Shown here: positions 55,800 to 64,000 of the stretch, in pieces
Position numbering within the stretch: the stretch's first letter is position 1
How the letters are laid out: each line of letters opens with the position of its first letter
DNA from: Rhyzopertha dominica
Taxonomy: Eukaryota; Arthropoda; Insecta; Coleoptera; Bostrichidae
DNA length: 64,000 nt
Reading direction: 5' to 3'
Assembly: GCA_025024175.1 (NCBI GenBank)
Contig: QCXZ01000053.1
Coordinates: forward strand, 13,640,001-13,704,000
Notes under the pieces: generated by a model
The model's input: the letters and a program-made list of their open reading frames with translations, nothing else
Told to the model about the DNA's origin: nothing
The model's database searches: none
Position numbers and translations under genes: made by a program

Positions 55800-56272
55800 T
55801 TAGAAAAACGTTTGTGCTGCCACAATTTCAAAATGCTTTGCGAAAGCTGGATTTTTGGACCTTGCTCGGTATGAAGACAGTTTTGACGAGGATGACGAAA
55901 TTCCATTGAGCCAACTTTTTTCTTCATTAAAAAATATTAATGGAATAAGCATTGAAAACTACGCACGTATTGATGAAAATGTTTTGACTGAAAACTCTAA
56001 TTTCAATATTCAGAAAATCATAGACGAGCTAAAAAGCACTGATAAAGATTGTGACAGTGAAAGTGAAGTTGAAGAGCGTGAAAATCACACATCAAACATT
56101 AAAGACATGAGTGAAGTATATAAAAAGCTTTTGGGCATCAAGAACTTCTTGTGTAGTAAGGAAAAATGACCTTGCTATAGATGTTGTTCAAATACTATCA
56201 AAATGTGAGTCTCACATTTTTCAAACAAAACTGAAAAATCTAAAACAAACTTCAATTGAGAAATACTTTTAA
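55800..56272 (+). pseudogene. pogo/Tigger transposase C-terminal tail
   Basis: The frame 55855-56169 is acidic (DLARYEDSFDEDDEIPLSQL; DCDSESEVEERENHTSN), as expected for the tail. After a frameshift at about 56165 it continues DLAIDVVQILSKCESHIFQT and ends LKQTSIEKYF, the family's usual terminus. A 1-2 base shift also separates it from the catalytic part. Confidence 0.75.
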
Positions 56273-56555
56273 AAAATTGTAACACTAGTATGTACAACCT
56301 ATTGTAATATGTATGTAAATAAATGTTGATATGTGTATTCTATGGTTTATTTGCTCTTGTGTTCATCTTCATTTATTTGCTTTTCGATCATAGAATAGTA
56401 TGTATGGTGTGTTACAGAGATATTCGTATACATAATCCCATAAAACCATTAATAAAACAAATTCGAATAAACTACCCTCTTCATAACGGCCACCTCTCGT
56501 TAGCGGCCACTTTTACAGTTTATTTTTGTGGCCATTATAAAGAGGTTTTACTGTA

Positions 56556-58480
56556 TTAGGTATTGGGTTATTTTGAAAAAAAGCCACTCAAGTGCAAACG
56601 ATGCAAAGGAGGCCCCGCGCTTTATGCAAAAATTAGTTTACAGAATCCAAAAGATCACCTCCACTTTAGAAATCGAATGTGAGTACCAAACTAGGAAACT
56701 AAAGGAGTGTCATGTTTCAGTAGCAGTGTCCGTTTCGTAAGCGACAGTTTTGATTTGAACGCCGCTGGAACTTCCTAACCCCCACCTTGCTGTTCGACGC
56801 ACGTACTCGTACATCATTAGCAGCACATTAAAACACACAATATTTCTTTATAAGATCGTGGTGGGGTGTATAGGCTACTATTATACAAATATCTGTTCAA
56901 CCCTATCCAATTTGCTATTCTATTTTCTATTAAAATGTCCAGAGCAGGAAAATGTACCGAAAAATGTTTCCAAAAACAAACNGCCGCCATTTTAACTGCT
57001 CCTGACAGGACTTATCAAACACCGTAGATTTTGCCTGATTATTTGGCAACATTAAAAGGTGTTTCCCAAACAAAAGAATATGGTGCAACATGGTTTAATG
57101 TGTAGCTTGTAGGCGTAAAGGTTGGAGTGAATAAATCAACTTCCACAAGTAGTAACCGAATTAAATTCACGGTATGCTTTTAGTAGCGTAGCTCAATTTT
57201 CCTTATTTCTCCTAAATATATACATGCCATCAGAACGCCATAGCTGAATTGTGCCATTTAGTAACACTAGCTTATTACATGCGGTATCCATCTTCTTTCC
57301 TGGTCTAAGGGTACTCTTTTGAGTTCTACAGATTTCAATGCCTGCCAGCGCAAAATCCTTTTCAAGTTCAGATAAAGTATGAGCAGAAAATCAAGATTAC
57401 CAAAAATTTCTTTGATTTGACATGGAAAAGAGTAAGCCACCTAATGTTAATGCAATGGCTCTATTAACCTTTGGTTCAACGTCTTCACCGTATTCGGTGC
57501 AATGCATATACAACATGAGCGCTTTGCAATTTGAGCAACAGTATGGTAGATATCATCATTAAGCGATTTGACGCTTATGATGACTTAGACAGTGTTAAAC
57601 CATCACAGTTTATATAAAAAAATGTGCACGATTGTGATGTGTTAACGGCCGTTGCCGCAAGAAAGCTTTCAAACTGCACAAGGAACTGGAAGAGTGAAAG
57701 AAATTTTTGTGCGAAAAATTATTGAAGAAAAGGAAAATTATAAAAAAGATCCAGCAAACAACGTACCCTCACTTCTGTTACTGCTAAACTGACCAAGAGA
57801 ATTTATTAAGACTTTGTTTAGTCGCATAAAGCTTTTTAATGATCTTTGAGTATGAATGTGGTTTATGCTCTCGTATCATTATTTTAGTAATAAAATATAT
57901 CACCATTACCAAGCGGACTTGTTGAAAGTACACATGTGGTGTAAACTTCAACCAGGTTATCGCCATAAACCATCCATATATACTGACTCAGACTATTTAT
58001 CCGATAGAAGTCCCATTTGAAATGACGAAAGAACTACAAATAGCTTTGTTTTCCCTGCATAACCACTAGAGCTCATCATCCTAATGTAGCGGCTTTCTTC
58101 GATATAGGGTTCGCTGTAAATGCTATCCAGATGATTGCTATACATGGCACTAAGATTTACTATCACAGCTTGTACTATATCTGATAACACACAAACTCCA
58201 GAGGGCTTTAAAAAATATTGAACTCCAAGTGAAGAATGATTTGTTATAAAACAGCGTACGGCAGACATTTTTGCTGCTGCAGGATTCCGGAATGGTTACA
58301 TCTACAGGTAGGAACAGTAGGAGGGATGATACGATAGTTGCTAGTAGGCTCCCACGTAGAGCTAAGCTGAGAATGGGAATGGGAAGGTTTGCAGGGTGCA
58401 GTCACAAGGAAATGCCTTCCTAGATATTTTTGTTTGCAAGTGGCTTAGCTTGGCTGTATATATGCTTCTTCATCAGATGA
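56556..58480. other. no gene recognised
   Basis: Mixed composition with several short frames. A minus-strand frame at 57993-58268 (91 codons) has a balanced composition but matches nothing that I can name. The reverse strand around 57200-57540 also reads coherently over short stretches, suggesting an old transposon gene. I cannot identify a family. Confidence 0.3.
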
Positions 58481-58499
58481 GCCGCTATCTGGATAATGT

Positions 58500-59060
58500 A
58501 CAGATTTAGGACCTCCTTATCTATTGTTTTCTTTTCTTTTTTAATTGGCTTCTGCTTCCTATTTCAATATTTTATACGGTTGGAACGTTATTGAACCCGC
58601 TCTCCCACGTTGTGTGGACTGTTCTTTTTATAGCGCTTCTCCTGTTTTCGCCGTGATTTTCTGTTCCTAGAATCTGTCTTGTGAAAAGTTGTTTATGAAT
58701 GCGCGGATTTCGTTAACCCTTTCCATTGAAATGTACTTTAATCCCAGTTCTTGTATAGTTTCTTCTAAGCTACCTACTTCTGAAATTTAATATGTTTAGC
58801 TTAATGTGACTTACAGCTTTTCTTCACATTTCTTCTATGACGTTTTTGTGTTCTTGTTGGGTAATATTAATCCCTACATATGGTAACCCAGTGCGCCTAT
58901 AGAAGCAATTTTGCGTCCACATTATATTCTGTATCACAAATTGTGTGATGTCTTGTTCAGGTTGTGTTGAGTTTTTTTTGTTGCCACAAGAGAAACCCTT
59001 TTCCTGAAGATACGGCTAAAATTGTTTGCTGGTTAGTTGTTCGATCTTCCCGTTAATACC
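58500..59060 (-). mobile_element. OTU-protease-like module, decayed single copy
   Basis: Minus strand from about 58980: FVIQNIMWTQNCFYRRTGLP then YVGINITQQEHKNVIEEM. This aligns with the module at 37.2 kb (QII.GDGNCLF.AL...Y.G.....H), with the DGNC replaced by TQNC. Further on, LEETIQELG and INNFSQDRF in shifted frames correspond to the helix and DLE blocks of the other modules. Stops and shifts are present. It carries the same order of blocks as the 29-kb and 36-kb clusters. Confidence 0.5.
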
Positions 59061-59299
59061 ACGGTATGGTATTCACGTATGCTTTAGGATTTTACAAGTG
59101 TTTACTAGTGCTTCACTCATTCCATCACAATATATACGGTAAAAGGTATTGGAAAAAGATAAATTTTTTCGTTTGTAGGTGTAGTGCGGTTGGCATTATT
59201 TTAAACTTTCTGTTTGATAGCGTACGGTTGCAGTGTGTGTGTTTGTTTGGTTTTAAAGTATATGTTAGGTTTGCTGCGTTTACTTTATAGAATATAACA

Positions 59300-59590
59300 A
59301 AATCATTAATTATTATAATTAAAATGCATGTCTATGCTGTGCTGTCTGCACCGCAACTAACTGCATATAGATCTATTTCGCTATCATTATAGCTCATCAG
59401 GGCAGTTTAGGTCTAGTGCAGACACCACGGCATAAAACTGGTTTTGCTTATATACCAAAGCAATGGTATGATGTAAGAATTTAAATGGCAATGCCATCTG
59501 TCAACATTACACTGACATGATGACAAAGCCACTCAGCTGCTTAACGGGTACTCTTTCCTAAAGGAAGTGACCTGTAGCCTGACAAATTTG
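59300..59590 (-). repeat. hammerhead-bearing repeat, second good copy
   Basis: Inverse orientation to the copy at 40.3-40.6 kb, with the same flanks: AAAATGCATGTCTATGCTGT on one side, and CGGCATAAAACTGG, TATATACCAAAGCAATGGTA, GCCATCTGTCAACATTACAC and TCCTAAAGGAAGTGACCTGT on the other. The last parts also match the fragments at 39.7 and 39.9 kb, so the full repeat is at least 280 bp. Confidence 0.75.
59343..59424 (-). ncRNA. type-I hammerhead ribozyme, second copy
   Basis: Minus strand: outer stem I TGTCTGCAC/GTGCAGACA and inner AACTGC/GCAGTT. CTGATGA (plus 59394-59400) is followed by stem II GCTAT-AATG-ATAGC, GAA, and stem III ATAG-AT-CTAT followed by A as the cleavage-site base. Compared with the 40.4-kb copy, stem pairs change on both sides together (GCTGT/ACAGC to GCTAT/ATAGC; TCTACAC to TCTGCAC with its partner). 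The base before CTGATGA is C opposite U, a mismatch at the first stem I pair, which may lower activity. Confidence 0.75.
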
Positions 59591-61182
59591 ACAGATTTGA
59601 TGCGAGCATATGTTATTGGTGATGCCTGGTGTTGGTGAACTTCGTCGTCGGTCGAGGGCGCTTAAATATATTGGTCAAGCAAAATAACAGCATTAGTTAC
59701 ATGTTGACTAAAACAAGGCCGTTAAATACAATGGTATATAGTTTTCTGTGGATTATCAGATAGGTTATACCTATACCGCTCTAAAACAACGTAAAAAGTT
59801 TCGTTTACGTGCGTTTCACAGTAATGCCTTGTTCTATAAATAAAATTGATTTATTTATGAGGAGGAACCTCAAGCTATAAGTTGAGCTATCTAATAAAAT
59901 ATTTACTGGAATAATATAATGTTAGGAAACTGGGAGTACTATACAAAATATAATTCATAATATGATAAAACATAAAACCAGAAGTAAACTAAGTAACCTT
60001 TGGGAGAAACTATAAATTTTAAACAGAGGAGGGTGATCACAAAGCGAAAATAACATGATGTGTTGATTATTTTCTTGAAAAACGTCAATAGGCAGATACT
60101 AATCAAGAAAGAGTTCCATTCACCAACATTGCTACAGCATAATGTTTACGATTATCAAAAGATGCTTAGGTCATTGTTTACGTTTAAACCGCTACAGATT
60201 CGTTAACATATCATAAGTCTTACTTCTTTATGTTGCATAACAAGTTAAACTTTCGTACCAAGCAGGCGCGTCGCCCCAACTTTTAGCTTTAAAAAATTGT
60301 AATAGAAAAATACATACAACACATTTGTGCAAAATACTGTGAGTTTTTATTACATATGTCTCGTCCTTCTATTGCATGATCTAATGATAATAATTTATGT
60401 GTTTCACTCTGACTAAAACGAAAAAAAAAATGTAAAAATTTTGTTGCCGTCATCTACCAGTAAGATATGGAACCTCTATCAAAGAGGGCCATTTTTGTAG
60501 CATGATAGATGGCAAAGATCGTTATCCTTTTGAGTGGAGTTATCGTAAGAAAACCCTAACCTTTATTTTGTTTTCTCGTGCCCAATGTGCCATCTAATTT
60601 CCGCTCAACTATAAACGGATATTAGAAAGTTTTTTGGTAAGCTATGATGACCCACCAGACGAAAATCCATCTGAATTTTGGAAAAGATCACTTATAAGTC
60701 AGATTTTCTACATACAAATCGCCCGCATTTTCATTGACACATTTTCATCCAAGTAACATGAAAGATCTTTATTTGAATCAACGGAATGAGGTTATTTCAT
60801 ATTGTGCAACTTTTTACAACTTGAAAGGCCTCAAAGAAGAAAGTGAATTGAGGTTTAAAATATGAAATAAGGTGCAGGAGGCACCGGACATTCCTGAGGT
60901 TTTAATAAAGACCGAATTGTTTTTCCCTATAATTAGAATTGGTTTTTGCAAATAAGGAGAAAGATTGTTAAAAAATTTGAAAAAGTTGAAAAATTTCGCA
61001 GCTAATCCTCGCAAAATATTATCAAAAATTATATTTTTTAATACATAGTGTTTTTCCTTATGGTATTGTGTATTATTTTATGATGGTAACCTCCAAAATT
61101 TGTAAAATTGCTACACCTTCCGTTTAGAGCTGGCTACGCCCATTGTATCAAGTAACAGCAGTAACAACTATTAAGCTCATAC
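59591..61182. other. no gene recognised
   Basis: AT-rich. Around 60430-60600 the sequence reads in changing frames like a decayed zinc-finger transposon protein, but no frame holds. The frame at 60814-61014 (minus) has no known motif. Confidence 0.3.
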
Positions 61183-61450
61183 ACTGTCGTCCAACCGAAA
61201 TAGTGAATTCTTAGTTACGTTGTAAATCTTGCCATCAATGCGGAGTGGGATTAGTTGGCAATGAAATGCAAATTAAGGATTCATTGTATCGTCCTCCTCT
61301 TCAAAACAGATGTTGCTACAATGTATTTAGGGTGTACGGACTAGCAGGTAGAAATACAAATTTGCACTTTATTACCGGCTAATGCCCCACCCTGCATTGT
61401 TGACAAGGTTTACAACTTGTCAGAATTCACTATTTTGGTTGGACGACAGT
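61183..61450. repeat. MITE with long terminal inverted repeats (268 bp)
   Basis: ACTGTCGTCCAACC at the left edge is inverted exactly at the right edge (GGTTGGACGACAGT). The arms continue with AATAGTGAATTCT, GTTGTAAA and GGGATTAG/GGGGCATTAG-like blocks over about 75 bp. There is no coding sequence. AC/AG next to the ends does not give a clear TA duplication. Confidence 0.75.
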
Positions 61451-63020
61451 AGTTGAACTGAATCAACCCTGACATTCTCACTTCCGCTGCCTTTCTTAGC
61501 AACTGTAAATCAGAAGCGTTTTAATGTAGCGTGGGCCATATTAAGGGATAATTGAGTTAAAAGGAAGTGCTCCTTTCTGCGCCGGTTACGACGTGGCGAA
61601 ATATGATTGTTTCAGAAGTTTCGGGCGAGAACCCGGCCAACTTACTTAATGACGCCATATGTCTTGGCGGATTTTTTTAGATTGAATTTGGACCGAGTTG
61701 TTTATTGCCACTTCTGGACATTTCTCACGAGGTAATAACGCTCTGGGAGTGCATTTGTCCCTTTGTTCGCGAGGGAAACACTTTCAGCGGCGCGATTCAA
61801 CCCGAATGCTGAAAGATTCAGATGGTTCTTTAATCCTGAAGGGTCTATTAAGTCGGATGGCGACTGTACACTTTCCAGGGTTCATTATTCATTTATAAGG
61901 AACCTGTTGCGCTCATGCGGTACGTGCTCTTGGCGATGAGTACTCGCCGCAATGGTTGTGAGATTTTTGATGAGCTTGCCAACTACATGCTTGCTTGCCT
62001 GAAACTGTTCCCTGCTGAAACGCTTACAGATTATAACTAATTCAGAAAGCCCGTAGGAAACAGGATTATTGTTTTCACAATTTGCAATTCGTTATGTCGC
62101 TTACATTTCTGATTTGTAATACTGTGTATTCAACAACTACGCTAATCAGTTTAACAACAGTAATGAATTTTTACAATCAATTTGGGCCTGGCATATACAG
62201 CAAAGCTTTTCATAGAAGACATATACATTATTCTTATTAAATAAGCCTCGCCCAGTTTAATCCAGCATATTTTATTTTTATGTAAAGTGCTTTCGGCTAA
62301 TAGGCCATCGTCAGTAGCAAAATACAAAAGTAAGTAAATAGAAATGAACTTAAAAATCTTTTCAAGCAATCTTGACTAGAAATGGAAACCAACTTTCAAA
62401 CCAGCAGCATAAAAATTAGGGTTGAAATAAAAAATTTAGAATGGGATAATTGAAACTGCAAGAATCAAATTGGCCAAAGTGGATGTATTTTTAAATGATA
62501 ATAAATGATTCTCTAACGAAGAATTTCAAGTTACAATGTCTGTATTTTTATACTGATTAAATTGTTTTAGACGTTAATTGCCGCAATAAAAAAGGATCTT
62601 CCCATGTGTCCAATAAAAACACAATAAGTCGTTACATGCAAAGCTATATGCACAAAATGATTTAAAACTGAAATCTATCATGGACAAAACGGGAACAGAC
62701 ACTGCCTACAATAGAAAAGGCAATATTTGTGTTATGAGATGAAAATAATCTATAAAGATAAATTGAGACTTGACCAGTACACCTAAGGGTGTACCAAATT
62801 TTAACTATTTTATCACACGCGATGGTCTTAAAAGAAAACCTAAATTTTTCTATTAAGTAATTTGAAAAACCATTATTGTAAGCAACTTGGAGAATTGGGT
62901 ATTATAACTTTTTTAAAAAATTACGTAAAATGAATCTTAAAGTACATATATATCGTACGCCATGTTAAAAAAAAACAAAAAAATATTTGTAGGTAGAGAA
63001 TTTCAGGTCTGAAATTCGAA
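61451..63020. other. no gene recognised; GC-richer patch at 61480-61990
   Basis: The patch has balanced composition, CpG sites and no stable coding frame (for example GCGCCGGTTACGACGTGGCG). It stands out sharply from the AT-rich flanks, like the patches at 34.6 and 38.6 kb. It may be conserved non-coding DNA. The remaining sequence to 63020 is AT-rich. Confidence 0.35.
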
Positions 63021-63890
63021 ATTTAGGAGTCACCGCCAAAACGCTTCTATCCAAGGTTATTCAACTCGTGACGTCAAGTGTCATGTAAACATTACCGAGG
63101 AGCGTGCTGTTTAATGGTGTAGTATCATTCTTGTATTGGAAAAGCTTTTGTGTGGTGTTCATTGAAAGACGGTGTAAGAGGTCGCACCAAAAAGTGATTT
63201 GTGTAGTTTTACAAGCATCTATTATGTATGGAAAACAAAACAAGTGTTGTTTTGTACATGGTTATAAAAGTACTTCAGTCAGTACAGCTAACAAAATTTT
63301 TGTAACTATTCCTTGAGATTATCAACGTATGAAAAACTTGTTTAAGGCCCCTAGACGTGATATGCCGAAATCGCAAAGAACGACGTTATTCCCCATATAG
63401 TCGACTGTTAGCTAAACTGGAAACGAACCGCAAGAGCCCCGAAAATAAATGGCAATTTATATTTATTGTGACCTCTAAACTAAATATCAAATTTAGGGTA
63501 CATTTTTGATTCTTACATTTTTATGTTTACAAATAGTATGTTTCCAACAACCCACTGTGATCGAATTATCAATGCTACGTTAATTTGATAAAAAGTTCAC
63601 TTATGCTGTTGCTGTTACGTTCCTCATCTTCGCCGCGTTGAACCGCTCGTCNCTGTACACAAATTCCATAACAATGAACATGCCTTCAGAAGTCATAACT
63701 CATAAGTNTTTCACCTTTTCTTGGCGTATTTTAATTCCCTTGTCGCAAAATGAACGCAAACAACAAACTAATAAATTGACGGGCTGAGGCTGACGCGTGA
63801 CGCGCTGACCCCAGATGTATACAAGCGCCTATTTACAAGACACCTGACGTCACGGCCAATATGTTCGCGTTTTGGCGGTCCCTTTAAATA
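63021..63890. mobile_element. inverted-repeat DNA transposon remnant with THAP-like fragment
   Basis: The left end ATTTAGGAGTCACCGCCAAA and ACGC is matched by the inverted right end ATTTAAAGGGACCGCCAAAA CGC. Further inside, CGTGACGTCAAGTGTCATGT matches GTGACGTCAGGTGTCTTGT. That makes an imperfect terminal inverted repeat of about 75 bp around an 870-bp element. Inside, the plus strand at 63226-63360 reads KQNKCCFVHGYKST and, after a stop, DYQRMKNLFKAPRRDMPKSQ. This spacing (CC..x..x..x, then a basic helix with A.RRD) resembles a THAP zinc finger whose second cysteine is lost. I cannot identify the superfamily. Confidence 0.5.
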
Positions 63891-64000
63891 TTCACATTTT
63901 TAATATTAAAAATACACCTTACGATCCATTTTTTCGAATTTATAAGCTGTCACAGCTGTTTTGTGGATTAGATGCTACCTATTAATATGCAATTTAATAA

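Larger units (their letters stand above)
53544..56553 (+). mobile_element. pogo/Tigger DNA transposon (3.0 kb, inactive)
   Basis: Terminal inverted repeats CAGTAAAACCTCT (53544) and AGAGGTTTTACTG (ending 56553) are flanked by TA on both sides (53542-53543, 56554-56555). Further similarity inward (GGCCACCTCT) agrees with Tigger-type ends. The transposase is on the plus strand in pieces: DNA-binding part 53764-54200, catalytic part 55231-55771 and tail 55855-56269. A 1-kb palindrome sits in the middle (54212-55230). Without it the element would have the usual length of about 2 kb. Confidence 0.93.

Noticed and set aside
57993..58268. 91-codon minus-strand frame with balanced composition
   Set aside because: No family motif could be named and no continuation was found on either side, so I left it unannotated.
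60430..60620. Possible FLYWCH-type zinc-finger remnant
   Set aside because: Spacing is vaguely similar in three changing frames, but the W, C and H positions could not be placed with confidence.
31405..64000. Upstream stargazin exon with TM1 and the GLW motif
   Set aside because: I scanned the minus strand for a GLW codon pattern followed by a compatible donor and found none that is convincing. It probably lies outside the window.

Overview
The window reads as intronic and intergenic DNA of an arthropod, most likely an insect with a large, AT-rich, repeat-filled genome. The evidence is four exons of a stargazin-type (TARP / calcium-channel gamma) gene on the minus strand with introns of 2.9-12.4 kb, and many animal transposons: Penelope-like, BEL/Pao, Jockey/CR1-like non-LTR, hAT, pogo/Tigger, Harbinger and mariner. 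I cannot name the species. The abundance of Penelope-like and Jockey-like elements would suit a hemimetabolous insect, but that is only a guess.

Host genes. The stargazin gene runs right to left with exons at 31312-31404, 28125-28265, 15325-15709 and 9853-10246. Joined across canonical GT..AG introns they give 336 residues in one frame. These cover the end of the first extracellular loop, transmembrane segments 2-4 and a long cytoplasmic tail ending in the PDZ ligand RRTTPV. The exons for TM1 and the GLW motif were not found and probably lie beyond position 64000. A short coding exon on the plus strand (2026-2126) looks like the end of an unidentified second gene. The two genes would be convergent.

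Mobile-element layout, left to right: Penelope remnant (1.0-1.85 kb); Harbinger and mariner remnants (3.2-5.7 kb); inverted-repeat elements (7.9-9.4, 11.6 and 15.8 kb); Penelope 3' fragment (17.8-18.8 kb); a Jockey-like element split by a BEL/Pao retrotransposon with 207-bp LTRs and a 5-bp target duplication (19.98-26.2 kb); a decayed non-LTR reverse transcriptase (27.5 kb); OTU-protease-like repeat modules (29.2-30.1, 35.9-37.25 and 58.5-59.0 kb); a Jockey-like element cut by a Penelope end (31.9-34.1 kb); a repeat family with hammerhead ribozymes (28.6, 39.7-40.6 and 59.3 kb); a Penelope element (41.3-45.5 kb) holding a nested hAT element and a nested non-LTR element; an inverted-repeat element carrying a broken histone H2B sequence (45.5-45.9 kb); another Penelope end (45.9-46.3 kb); a hAT element with an 8-bp target duplication (46.4-48.8 kb); a pogo/Tigger element holding a 1-kb palindrome (53.5-56.6 kb); and two further inverted-repeat elements (61.2 and 63.0-63.9 kb).

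The most interesting signals are (i) a dispersed repeat whose best copy folds as a complete type-I hammerhead ribozyme, alongside Penelope ends with a second, minimal hammerhead design; (ii) tandem modules resembling OTU cysteine proteases, in three clusters on both strands; and (iii) histone H2B-derived sequence between inverted repeats. Everything was read by eye. Frameshifts, stops and single Ns make most transposon genes clearly non-functional.
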